Below, one piece after another: positions 27,826 to 36,079 of a stretch of DNA of 64,000 nucleotides. Below the pieces are notes generated by a model. That model saw only the letters and a program-made list of their open reading frames with translations, was not told where the DNA came from and did not search any database. This DNA comes from Paenibacillus woosongensis (GTDB lineage Bacteria; Bacillota; Bacilli; Paenibacillales; Paenibacillaceae), in contig NZ_WNZW01000004.1 of assembly GCF_009725165.1 (NCBI RefSeq), forward strand, positions 124,001 through 188,000, given 5' to 3'. The translations under genes and the position numbers were made by a program. Positions within the stretch are counted from its first letter, which is position 1. The number at the start of each line of letters is the position of its first letter.

Positions 27826-27855
27826 GAACCCATCCCGCTTCAGCGGGATGGGTTC
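27826..27855. terminator. Perfect hairpin between the GH18-like gene and opuAC
   Basis: Fourteen-bp perfect stem GAACCCATCCCGCT / AGCGGGATGGGTTC with a 2-nt loop, in a convergent intergenic space. No strong T-run on either side (the minus side has CCTTTAT), so termination is likely but not textbook. Confidence 0.65.
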
Positions 27856-27914
27856 TATGCCGTTAGGCCAAATGAATGGCCGCAAGATTGAGTTGTATTT
27901 TTACATAATGAGAA

Positions 27915-28835
27915 TTATTTCAAGTCTTCGATGGAGTTGGCTTCTACATAGGACGGAACGACAAGTCCGGTACGGACTCCGGTCATATTTGCGCCAAGAT
28001 CCTCTACCTGGTCCTTGTACTTATCCCAGTAATCAGCATGGGTCAGCGGCAGCCAAGCTGCAGCCGTCGCATCCACATCGCCGTTGGCTACGCCAGTCCA
28101 CATAGGGCCTGCTTCTACCTGAAGCGCAGTTACCTTATATCCAAGGCGGCTCTCCAAAACGTATTGAATCAGATTTGTGCTGGCGATTTCGGAATCCCAA
28201 GCTACATAGCTGAGCTTAAAGGTGTCGCCGTTTACCGGCTGAATATCCGCCGTCCAAGCGTCAACACGGTCGCTATGGCTTTCGGCCCAGGCTTTGGCCG
28301 CTTCCGCTGGATCCTGTCCTTCCTGGATGGCCGTCATGATTTCGCCCATCTCGTCCGAAGTCCACTCGAAGCGATCCAGGAATTCATAGGCTTCCGGATG
28401 AGCTTCCTTCAGCCCTTTGCGAACGACGGTATGGATTTCCTCCGCCTCTCCAAATACTTTCTTTGGATCCTCCAAATATTTCAGATCATATTTAGCGAAC
28501 ATCCAGTGCGGCGTCCAGCCTGTAATAATGATTGGCTGCTCGGATTTGATCGCCTTGGCCAATGTTGCCGTCATGGCCGCGCTGGAGCCTTCGATCAGTG
28601 TCCAGTCGGAAAGGCCGTATTCCTCGATGGCCGCGCTAGCCGCCTTCATGATGCCGGCACCAGGATCAATGCCGATAATTTCATGCTTCACTTGGTCACC
28701 CAATGACTTGCCTCCGGCATTTCCAGCAGCATTGCCGGCGTTACTCCCAGCATTTCCTGAATTTCCGCAGGCGGACAGCAGCAGTACGGCTGCCAAGCTT
28801 AGCAACATCCATATATTTGTTTTCCTGTTCCTCAT
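27915..28835 (-). CDS. opuAC: Glycine betaine-binding lipoprotein OpuAC
   Basis: Extracellular substrate-binding lipoprotein of the OpuA osmoprotectant importer, 306 aa. Lipobox LLLSAC, then a low-complexity Gly/Ala/Asn linker. The ligand-binding lobes carry IIGIDPGAGIM, ITGWTPHWMF and YVAWDSEIASTN, with the tryptophans that cage the quaternary ammonium group. The lobe order is that of Bacillus OpuAC. ATG 28835 has GAGGTG upstream, inside the end of opuAB; last gene of opuA. Confidence 0.94.
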   Translation of the reverse strand: MRNRKTNIWMLLSLAAVLLLSACGNSGNAGSNAGNAAGNAGGKSLGDQVKHEIIGIDPGAGIMKAASAAIEEYGLSDWTLIEGSSAAMTATLAKAIKSEQPIIITGWTPHWMFAKYDLKYLEDPKKVFGEAEEIHTVVRKGLKEAHPEAYEFLDRFEWTSDEMGEIMTAIQEGQDPAEAAKAWAESHSDRVDAWTADIQPVNGDTFKLSYVAWDSEIASTNLIQYVLESRLGYKVTALQVEAGPMWTGVANGDVDATAAAWLPLTHADYWDKYKDQVEDLGANMTGVRTGLVVPSYVEANSIEDLK

Positions 28836-28838
28836 AAA

Positions 28839-29681
28839 TTATGCACCTCTTTTTTTGGATTTGAATAAATTTTGCGAAAAGCGGTCCAGCACAATAGCAA
28901 GTACGACGACAGCCAATCCGGCTTCGAAGCCCTGCCCGATCTTGAGCTGGGTCACCGCGCGGTATACCGTTGCTCCAATTCCTTGCGCACCGATCATCGA
29001 AGCGATAACGACCATCGAAAGCGACAGCATGATCGTCTGATTTATGCCGGCCATCATCGTAGGCATTGCCAGAGGCAACTCCACTTTAAACAGCTTCTGC
29101 CACGAGGTCGAACCGAAGGCATCGGCCGCTTCGGTAAGCTCGCCGGATACCTGCTTGATACCGAGATAGGTCAAGCGGATTGTCGGCGGAATCGCGAAGA
29201 TGACAGATGCGATTACTCCCGGCACTACCCCGAGACTAAAGAAAGTCACGGCAGGCAGAAGGTAGACAAATGCAGGCATCGTTTGCATGAAATCAAGCAA
29301 AGGTGAAATAATGCGGTGAGTAGTTTTACTATAGGCACTCCATATTCCGATAGGGATACCTAAGACCACTGAAATAATGCCGGAAGTGACTACGAGGCCT
29401 AACGTATTCATCGTTTCCGTCCAATAGCCGAGATTGTCGATCAGCAGGAAGCCGATCACTGTAAATAACGTAAGCGGTACTCTTCCGATCAGGTAGGCCA
29501 GGACACCGAATATAGCGATGAATAGTAGCGGGTGCGGTAAAAGAAATAACCACGAGAAGAACTCGACAACACTTTCAATGATCTTGGACAGCCCCTCGAA
29601 AAAGCCCCCCAGATTGGATTCCATCCAATCTACGATTAATTCGATCCAATCCGCGAGAGGAATTTTAGGAATGAAGTTCAT
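28839..29681 (-). CDS. opuAB: Glycine betaine ABC permease OpuAB
   Basis: Membrane component of the OpuA importer, 280 aa with about six helices. The EAA loop reads ELTEAADAFGSTSWQKLFKVELPLAMP, with the preceding ITSG-type conserved motif. ATG 29681 is preceded by GGAGGTG inside opuAA, whose end it overlaps by 17 bp, so the two are translationally coupled. Confidence 0.95.
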   Translation of the reverse strand: MNFIPKIPLADWIELIVDWMESNLGGFFEGLSKIIESVVEFFSWLFLLPHPLLFIAIFGVLAYLIGRVPLTLFTVIGFLLIDNLGYWTETMNTLGLVVTSGIISVVLGIPIGIWSAYSKTTHRIISPLLDFMQTMPAFVYLLPAVTFFSLGVVPGVIASVIFAIPPTIRLTYLGIKQVSGELTEAADAFGSTSWQKLFKVELPLAMPTMMAGINQTIMLSLSMVVIASMIGAQGIGATVYRAVTQLKIGQGFEAGLAVVVLAIVLDRFSQNLFKSKKRGA

Positions 29682-30879
29682 GCTGCTTCACCTCCATATC
29701 GCGGACATCTCCTGCAAGCGCGCCTAACACGGCACCCCGTACAATAACGCCCAGCAGCCGTCTCTGCTCATCGACAACAGCCAGCGGCACCTTAGTGGAG
29801 CTGGTCGCTTCGAATAAGTCACTAAGAACAGTATCCGGCGGTACTTGCGGGCTATCGCTGATCAGAATATCCGAAAGCGTTTTGCCTGTCTTGTTCGCGT
29901 CGGACGCATCCTCTGCGGTAATGACGCCAAGCAAACGCATGGAGCGATCGACGACGAAGAGATTCGATATTCCCCGTTCCCGCATCAACTGCAAGGCTAC
30001 CCGCGGACCACGATCCAGCGTAATGGTCTCGGGTCTGCGCATTACATGCGAAGCGGTCAGCACCTTCGAGAGATCCACATCTTCAATAAATCGTTCGACA
30101 TAATGGTTAGCCGGCTGAGTGAGCATTTCTTCAGGCGTGCCAATTTGGATGAGCGAGCCATCTTTCATCAAGGCGATCCGATCCCCGATCCGCAAGGCCT
30201 CATCAAGGTCATGCGTAATAAAGACGATCGTCTTCTTCATTTTTTCCTGCAGCTCGATCAGCTCATCCTGCATATCCCGGCGTATTAAGGGGTCGAGAGC
30301 GCTGAATGCTTCATCCATCAGCAGCACCTCTGGGTCATTGGCCAAGGCTCTGGCGAGGCCAACTCTTTGCTGCATGCCGCCGCTGAGTTCATCCGGCATT
30401 TTGTCACCCCAGCCCTTTAGCCCGACAAGTTCCAGTGCTTGTTCTGCTTTCTGCTTTCGGGTATTTGCGTCGATTTTTTGGATTTCCAGGCCATACTCAA
30501 CGTTTTGCAGCACTGTTCTGTGTGGAAACAGCGCAAATTTCTGAAACACCATACTGATGCTCTTTTGACGTATTTTCCGCAGCTGGGCTTTGTTCATTTT
30601 CAGCAAATCCTGACCGTGAATGAGAATTTGACCTGAGGTCGGTTCGATTAGCCGGTTCAGCATCCGGACGAGGGTCGACTTACCGCTTCCCGATAGTCCC
30701 ATAATGACGAAGATTTCTCCCTGACGAATGTCCAGGCTGACCCGATTCACGCCAACGGTAATGCCGCGGCTAGCCAACTGCTCCTTCGTTTGTCCCTGCT
30801 CAAGCAGCTGAAGTCCCTGCTCTGCATTCGGGCCAAACAGTTTGGTAACTTGCTTTACTTCTAGAATGGGTTCATCCAA
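29665..30879 (-). CDS. opuAA: Glycine betaine ABC ATPase OpuAA with CBS domains
   Basis: ATP-binding subunit of OpuA, 404 aa. Walker A GLSGSGKST (about 60), Q-loop VFQKFALFPH, signature LSGGMQQRVGLARA, Walker B LLMDEAFSALDP, then two CBS domains at about 270-400 (VTAEDAS, PLAVVDEQRRLLGV). Tandem CBS domains in OpuA sense ionic strength and c-di-AMP in studied members. Start: TTG 30879 is eight bases from AAAAGGAG; the GTG at 30888 adjoins that site. First gene of opuA; the divergent GbsR-type regulator lies 251 bp away. Confidence 0.95.
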   Translation of the reverse strand: MDEPILEVKQVTKLFGPNAEQGLQLLEQGQTKEQLASRGITVGVNRVSLDIRQGEIFVIMGLSGSGKSTLVRMLNRLIEPTSGQILIHGQDLLKMNKAQLRKIRQKSISMVFQKFALFPHRTVLQNVEYGLEIQKIDANTRKQKAEQALELVGLKGWGDKMPDELSGGMQQRVGLARALANDPEVLLMDEAFSALDPLIRRDMQDELIELQEKMKKTIVFITHDLDEALRIGDRIALMKDGSLIQIGTPEEMLTQPANHYVERFIEDVDLSKVLTASHVMRRPETITLDRGPRVALQLMRERGISNLFVVDRSMRLLGVITAEDASDANKTGKTLSDILISDSPQVPPDTVLSDLFEATSSTKVPLAVVDEQRRLLGVIVRGAVLGALAGDVRDMEVKQHELHS

Positions 30880-30971
30880 ATTATCCACTCCTTTTCTAAT
30901 GGAATTCTAAGGTTGCACGGGCCTGCAGCCTCACATGGTACTTAGTCTAACAAAAAAAGGGGAATCTAAAC

Positions 30972-30987
30972 AACCGTTAATACGGTT
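30972..30987. promoter_or_regulatory. Palindrome AACCGT-TAAT-ACGGTT, candidate operator
   Basis: Perfect 6-4-6 inverted repeat in the opuA / GbsR-type regulator divergent region, 93 bp upstream of the opuAA start. It lies near a possible minus-strand promoter (TTGTTT, 17 nt, TTAGAC). Confidence 0.45.
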
Positions 30988-30997
30988 CATATAGAAC

Positions 30998-31015
30998 GTA
31001 CAGAAAAAACTGTAC
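30998..31015. promoter_or_regulatory. Palindrome GTACAG-A6-CTGTAC, candidate operator
   Basis: Perfect 6-6-6 inverted repeat 10 bp from the previous palindrome in the same divergent region. A dimeric winged-helix regulator such as the adjacent GbsR-like protein could bind it; this is an inference. Confidence 0.5.
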
Positions 31016-31130
31016 AGAGTGAATGGTGTATATGCTCCCTTATCCTTACAAATGCTCGCTAAGCCGCCACTTTACTTTTATCTGGCCTTTTTTTAAGATA
31101 TAAGAAGTATCGTGATAGGAGGTTGCAAGC

Positions 31131-31679
31131 ATGGGCTTGGACCAGCTCACCCCAGAGCAGCAGGCGGATATAATGAAAGTACGTAAACGGGTTATTGAAG
31201 CCATTGGCAGAAACATGGATTTATACGGGATTTCGTTGTCGACAGGTCATCTTTACGGTCTGCTTTTTTTTGCAGATAAACCGATGACACTCGATGAAAT
31301 GGGTCTGGAGATGAAGATGAGCAAGACAAGCATGAGCACGGGCGTGCGGACTCTGCTTGATCTTAAAATGGTGAACAAAGTGTGGGAGAAAGGCTCCCGC
31401 AAAGATTTATATGAGGTCGAGTACGACTGGCATCAGACGTTTACAGATTACTTCGCGATCAAGTGGAGAAAAGCAGTGGAATCCAACATCCTCATCCTGC
31501 GCAGGTCGATCGAGGAGATAAATAAATGGCTGGCCTCTGAACCAGAAGGAGTCATTACGGCTATCCTTGAGGAGGATCGCAAGAAAATGATTGATGCCGT
31601 TAAGTACTACGAGTGGCTTGACCGTTTGATTGATGCAATGGAAAGCGGCGAGATATACCAGTTAGTTCCAAAAGAGTAG
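31131..31679 (+). CDS. GbsR/MarR-type transcriptional regulator
   Basis: DNA-binding protein of 182 aa. The winged helix-turn-helix (about 40-90) reads LYGLLFFADKPMTLDEMGLEMKMSKTSMSTGVRTL in pattern, matching the GbsR/OpcR family that controls choline and betaine uptake and synthesis genes in Bacillus. The C-terminal half is helical and Trp/Tyr-rich, suited to an aromatic cage for a quaternary ammonium ligand. ATG 31131 has ATAGGAGGT about ten bases upstream. Its position next to and divergent from opuA suggests it represses opuA. A shared bidirectional terminator follows. Confidence 0.9.
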   Translation: MGLDQLTPEQQADIMKVRKRVIEAIGRNMDLYGISLSTGHLYGLLFFADKPMTLDEMGLEMKMSKTSMSTGVRTLLDLKMVNKVWEKGSRKDLYEVEYDWHQTFTDYFAIKWRKAVESNILILRRSIEEINKWLASEPEGVITAILEEDRKKMIDAVKYYEWLDRLIDAMESGEIYQLVPKE

Positions 31680-31713
31680 GGCACATAGTTAAAAGCTGGC
31701 TATCAGCCGCAAC

Positions 31714-31758
31714 AAAACCGCCATCCCCGGCACCGGTGCTGCAGGGATGGCGGTTTTT
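31714..31758. terminator. Bidirectional terminator
   Basis: Perfect stem AAAACCGCCATCCC / GGGATGGCGGTTTT with a GC-rich loop and T-run on both strands, between the convergent regulator gene and hydrolase gene. Confidence 0.9.
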
Positions 31759-31782
31759 CTCGTGTTATCTCCGCATTGTTGC

Positions 31783-34023
31783 TTAGTATATACCGATATC
31801 ATCGAGCATGATCTTGCCCGGACCTTCGGAAAAGTAGAAGGTAATCCCCTTAAGCGCAGACAAATCCAGCTCGGGATTGATTTTGGCGAACTCTGCCAAG
31901 TCCAGCATTACCGTCTGAAATACCGCCTCCTGCGGATATTTGTATTTGCCGTCGGATAGGCGTTTCTCCACCCAAGGAAGGATTGTAAAGGCAACATCCG
32001 GCGGCGATGCAATTTTTATATAGTCGGCTAGCGATATACGGGCCGTTTCGCCGTTTGTGCTCTGCAGTTCCACTTCAGCCTGCAGCCCGGCCGAGGATGC
32101 CGCCGGATCAGTGAGCTCGAAGCTGCGGTCAGCTATTGAAAACGAAAGGATTTCGGGCGGTGTGCTCATCTTCCTTGGCAGGAAGGAGGAGTTCCATGAT
32201 AACGAATAGGAAGCAGGCTCCTCGTTGTTTGCTCTATCTGCCCATTCCAAGGTTATGCCCCGGGTTCCTTTGTTTACGGATTTGCGGTTTTTGACCTCTT
32301 CTTCTACCCAGGTCAAATGATTGCCTTGGGCCAAACCGCCGTATGGAAGCGTGCCCCGGTTCAAATCTTCATCATACCAGGCCACATTGTGGAAAAGAGC
32401 GCCCTCAAAGCGGCCGAAATATCCGGTATCCGCGGGAAGCCAGTGAATTCCTGTCCTGTAATCCTGGAATAAAGGCAAGTAGCTCTCATTCCCGTGAAGC
32501 GTTGACTCCAGGAAGGCTGAGACGTATATCTTGGCAATCTCCCGCTGTTCTTTGGGACCGATGATCGCCTGCTGGTTCAAGAAGATTCCCTTCGGAAAGC
32601 TGATATCCCGAAAGCCCCATTCGGTGTTGAATTGGCTGTGATTGGCGTCCGCGATATATATGGAAGACTTGAAGTGAGCGGATGGTTTCGTGAAGGAAGT
32701 CCTAATATACTGACGATCGCCGTCAAAATCATTCACATCCGCGTCCCGCGCCCCTTGCAGAGCCAAGTAACTGACGTCCTTGATTCTGGCAAACTCTCCG
32801 TCCACCTTCTTGTCCGTAGGCGAAATCGCTATGATGGCTTGAATGTTGAAACGCTCCAAGTCGCCCAGCGTCTCATCCGCACTGAACCAGCGTCCCGCAT
32901 CCTTCGCCATGGCTACCGCCTGGCCGCCCCGGGAATGTCCGATTAATCCGATTTGCTTAAAACTCACCTTCTGGTAAAAAGGGGTTGCTGCATCGCCTGC
33001 ATAGCTTTCGATCTGTTGCAGATGCTTAAGCAAGATCCATGCTCGGACTTTCATGTCGTTGTCCGGAATCCCGGTCCAGACGGAGTAATTCAGATAATTC
33101 TCATCGACCGATACAGCGATGAAGCCCCGACTGGCCAGGAGTTCGCCTAAATAGCCATAGCCCTCATCGGAGAAATCCTCCATCAGGTGGTTGCCGTGGA
33201 CCATGAGCACCAGCGGAAAGGGACCGTTCCCTTCGGGCATCCAAACTCTGCCGTTCAGGGGAAGCGAGCTTTGATCGAATCCCCAGTAGCGCGTACGGAA
33301 AGCAGGCCATTTCTTAATATATAGGGAGGCGTCTACTGAAGTCGAAACAAGATCGACCTCCTTGCCGTATTCCGTTCGCCAATAATCGTTTCCGCTTCCG
33401 TAGTCGAACGCAATATAGCTGTAATGTCCCGGTCTGGCAGGATTCTCCGCTTCGATTGGCGCTGCGTGTTTTGATATGCCCGGGTATGCCGCCGGATTGT
33501 CTGCAGGCCATACCGCCGCGGACACGCATAGAACCCCAAGCACGGCGGCAGCATAGAATCTCAGCCGTCGGCTAAATCGGGTACGAAGCATTCCGGCGCC
33601 GATTCCCAGCGCGATGCCCGTCAGCGTGAGGACAATTGCAGTAACAGCGGAGATAACCGCATCATGATCCTGCCAAAAAATAAAGAAAATGACCGTAAGC
33701 GTATATATCACTGTTCCGGCATAAAGCCGGGGAAGCGGCAGGCCGATTAGCGCGAGCAGTACGGCAGCCAAATGGGCGGCGATAAACAGCCCTGTCGTCC
33801 CCACGGAGATAAAGGCCAGAATATCCGTCAGAGCGCCGAAGCCGGTAGGCATGCCCAGCGCAGCCAAAGCAAAGACGAACATCGCCGCTCCCCATGGGCC
33901 GACGACAGCCATTCGCCAAAAAACGTTATCATAGCGGTAGGTTTCGCGGATTCTACGGCCAAGCCGCGCGCGCAGCGGCGGCTTTAAGGGAATGTATTCG
34001 GTTTGAATCTGCTGAAGTTCCAT
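31783..34023 (-). CDS. Membrane-anchored alpha/beta hydrolase
   Basis: 746 aa from ATG 34023 (GGGAGA just upstream; a GTG at 34035 is possible). The N-terminal about 180 residues hold four to five membrane helices; the rest should be extracellular. The hydrolase domain (about 220-540) has LVLMVHGNHLME (oxyanion strand), the nucleophile elbow GHSRGG, a late Asp and ANHSQFNTEWG, with the His expected for a catalytic triad. The C-terminal about 170 residues are beta-rich (ILSFSIADRSFELTD, KIMLDDIGIY) like a carbohydrate-binding or lid domain. Substrate unknown; PET-hydrolase/lipase-like and esterase functions are possible. Single gene between the shared terminator and the chitin-active monooxygenase gene. 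Confidence 0.82.
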   Translation of the reverse strand: MELQQIQTEYIPLKPPLRARLGRRIRETYRYDNVFWRMAVVGPWGAAMFVFALAALGMPTGFGALTDILAFISVGTTGLFIAAHLAAVLLALIGLPLPRLYAGTVIYTLTVIFFIFWQDHDAVISAVTAIVLTLTGIALGIGAGMLRTRFSRRLRFYAAAVLGVLCVSAAVWPADNPAAYPGISKHAAPIEAENPARPGHYSYIAFDYGSGNDYWRTEYGKEVDLVSTSVDASLYIKKWPAFRTRYWGFDQSSLPLNGRVWMPEGNGPFPLVLMVHGNHLMEDFSDEGYGYLGELLASRGFIAVSVDENYLNYSVWTGIPDNDMKVRAWILLKHLQQIESYAGDAATPFYQKVSFKQIGLIGHSRGGQAVAMAKDAGRWFSADETLGDLERFNIQAIIAISPTDKKVDGEFARIKDVSYLALQGARDADVNDFDGDRQYIRTSFTKPSAHFKSSIYIADANHSQFNTEWGFRDISFPKGIFLNQQAIIGPKEQREIAKIYVSAFLESTLHGNESYLPLFQDYRTGIHWLPADTGYFGRFEGALFHNVAWYDEDLNRGTLPYGGLAQGNHLTWVEEEVKNRKSVNKGTRGITLEWADRANNEEPASYSLSWNSSFLPRKMSTPPEILSFSIADRSFELTDPAASSAGLQAEVELQSTNGETARISLADYIKIASPPDVAFTILPWVEKRLSDGKYKYPQEAVFQTVMLDLAEFAKINPELDLSALKGITFYFSEGPGKIMLDDIGIY

Positions 34024-34168
34024 GGTTTCTCCCACCCGGTTATTGATCTCTATTCATTGTAACATGCTTCACCCAGCTGGAAAGCTAGTAGTCGCTGGAT
34101 TGACCCGGATGTTAGAGGAATGTTGGATTTAGTTCAATATATATGTATTCCGCCATAAACGTGGCATA

Positions 34169-34226
34169 GCCCCTTTAGCTGCCGATGGATCAACCTGGAG
34201 GTTGTTGATCGGCAGTTAAAAGGGGC
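34169..34226. other. Long near-perfect hairpin downstream of the monooxygenase gene
   Basis: 58-nt inverted repeat: outer arms GCCCCTTT / AAAGGGGC, middle GCTGCCGAT / ATCGGCAG, inner GATCAACC / GGTTGTTGATC. It lies 43 nt beyond the monooxygenase stop on the minus strand. Neither side has a T-run, so it is either a poor terminator or an mRNA-protecting structure. Confidence 0.55.
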
Positions 34227-34268
34227 GAGGCTGCTTCAGCTATATCATGCCGGATCAGTCATCCGGTT

Positions 34269-35621
34269 CTACTTCAAAAGCCATAAGGCTGGCGTATTGT
34301 CTGGTTCCCATCCTTGCAGGGAAGTATGGGCCTGGCGGCATTCATATACCGAGCCATTATACGTTACAAGCGTTCCTGCTGTGTAAGCCGTATTCGGCTC
34401 CCATGCCTGGGCTGCCGGTGCTTCGGCCGTCTTGGCGCTGACCGAATTGCTTGCAGCGGATTGGTTGCCAGCAACGTCGAAGGCTCGAACTGTGAAAGTA
34501 TATGTCGAATTTGCGCTAAGTCCTGTAACGACATGATCGGTGGTCGTACCGGACACCGTCGCAACCAGAGCCGTACCGTTGTAGATGCGGTAACCTGCTA
34601 CGCCCACGTTATCCGTGGAGGGACTCCACATCAAAGAGACGCTGGAAGAAGTAGGCGTACCCATGACATGCAGATTGCCGGGAGCTGTAGGGGCTTCAGT
34701 GTCCGCAATAACTCCTTCCGTCCTTACGGTCACCGGATTACTGGCATTCGACAGGTTGCCAGCGGCGTCTTTAGCTTTCACGGTGAAGGTATATGAAGTA
34801 TTTGCGGTTAATCCTGTAACGGTATAGCTCAATGCAGAGCCGGGAACCGTTGCGACACGCGAGCTGCCGTTGTAAATTTCATATCCGGTAACGCCAATGT
34901 TATCCGTAGATGCATTCCAAGCCAAGGACACACTTGTTGAAGTAGCGCCAGTAGATGTTAGAGCTCCAGGCACGCTTGGAGCAATCGTATCGGAAGGGGG
35001 ATTACTACCGCCGAAATTGACATCGATGACATTGTAGAAGGCATTCGCCGTATCAGCGACTTCCCAAACTGCCAGGATGACATGGTATCCGCTGCGCTGC
35101 GGAACATTGCAGGTATTCGAATATTCGAATGGAGGGCGTGCACCACCATAGTCTACGGAGCAAAATGGAGTCAGATCAAAGGAGTTTCTGGAAAGAGGTG
35201 CATTCGGATCCCAGTTATCTTTCGTGATATAGTATTTCCAGCTGGCGGTTGCATGAGCAGCGGTAAGCTTCCAATTGAACGTATTCGTACCCGCATTGAT
35301 GTTCACCTTTGTCCAGCGTGTAGCGGACTGCTCGTCCAATTTAGGAAAAGCTCCGTTTGCACTGGCGATCTTGCCATCCGCAGGGCCAGCCTGAGGGAAA
35401 CCCTTCGGTGCTTCCAAGCTTTGCGGCTCATAAATAATCGCACCGCAGTCGGTGTTTTGCCCATTTTTACATAGAATCGCCCGGCTGCCCGGACTGTCTA
35501 CATAACCGTGTGCCGATGCTTGTTCAGCAAACAAAATCATTAAAAAAGACAATAAAATCATTACGCCAAAAGAAGTAATCGCTTTCATAATAACCGAGTG
35601 TGATATACGAATAGCTGACAT
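34269..35621 (-). CDS. Secreted lytic polysaccharide monooxygenase (AA10) with two FnIII and a CBM5/12 module
   Basis: Copper enzyme that oxidatively cleaves crystalline chitin (or cellulose), 450 aa. The start at 35621 has GAAGGGGG eight bases upstream and leaves a signal peptide ending QASA, so the mature protein begins with His38 ([10 protein letters not shown]), the N-terminal half of the copper histidine brace; the second His is His123 ([13 protein letters not shown]). Two fibronectin type III domains (about 222-310 and 315-400) follow, then a C-terminal CBM5/12 ([22 protein letters not shown]) typical of chitin binders. CBM5/12 plus the Cys pattern favour chitin. It is divergent from an AraC regulator that precedes a GlcNAc-kinase-type gene, which also fits chitin use. 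Confidence 0.93.
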   Translation of the reverse strand: MSAIRISHSVIMKAITSFGVMILLSFLMILFAEQASAHGYVDSPGSRAILCKNGQNTDCGAIIYEPQSLEAPKGFPQAGPADGKIASANGAFPKLDEQSATRWTKVNINAGTNTFNWKLTAAHATASWKYYITKDNWDPNAPLSRNSFDLTPFCSVDYGGARPPFEYSNTCNVPQRSGYHVILAVWEVADTANAFYNVIDVNFGGSNPPSDTIAPSVPGALTSTGATSTSVSLAWNASTDNIGVTGYEIYNGSSRVATVPGSALSYTVTGLTANTSYTFTVKAKDAAGNLSNASNPVTVRTEGVIADTEAPTAPGNLHVMGTPTSSSVSLMWSPSTDNVGVAGYRIYNGTALVATVSGTTTDHVVTGLSANSTYTFTVRAFDVAGNQSAASNSVSAKTAEAPAAQAWEPNTAYTAGTLVTYNGSVYECRQAHTSLQGWEPDNTPALWLLK

Positions 35622-35657
35622 TACGTTAGCCCCCTTCTCAAATTGAATGATAGCGTC

Positions 35658-35687
35658 TGTATAGCTGTGCTTCAGTATGGTTGACAA
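35658..35687 (-). promoter_or_regulatory. sigma-A-type promoter of the monooxygenase gene
   Basis: Minus strand: -35 TTGTCA (35687-35682), 18-nt spacer, -10 TATACA (35663-35658). It gives a leader of about 30 nt with the GAAGGGGG ribosome site. Its -35 overlaps that of the opposite promoter. Confidence 0.65.
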
Positions 35688-35709
35688 TGCAGGACTACCT
35701 CCTTATACA
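35681..35709 (+). promoter_or_regulatory. sigma-A promoter reading toward the AraC-type gene
   Basis: -35 TTGACA (35681-35686), 17-nt spacer, -10 TATACA (35704-35709), close to consensus. The first recognised gene on this strand starts at 36080, so the transcript would have a leader of about 360 nt. I see no known riboswitch there; a 121-codon frame in the leader lacks a ribosome site. Confidence 0.65.
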
Positions 35710-36079
35710 ATGAATTTGCAGGTCGTCTTTACCTAAGAGCACCTCCTTGCGAAGTTGATTTTATATATAAACTCTAGTCTAGGTACTGTTCCAAGGAGCT
35801 CCGATTGGCAACAGTTTGTGACAGAGTTCATATCTAGGTTAGTGGCAAAGTATGATGAAAATCAGCATAAATCACCAAAAAGGACCAAAAAACCACTATG
35901 TAGAATTATGGTTTTAATTCCGAATATAAACAGTTATTACAAATCGTTAACAAATTTAAGTAACATAGTAACGTTCTGGATGCTGCTCGTCAAGCCTATT
36001 TTTTTTGCGGAATTTTTACGGAAGCATACAAGCCCCTTATTTATCAAGAACGGGAACCCGACAACAGGAGGTAAAAAAA

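Noticed and set aside
27915-28835. Order of the two lobes in the glycine betaine-binding protein as a rearrangement
   Set aside because: The same lobe order is standard in Bacillus OpuAC, so it is not unusual.
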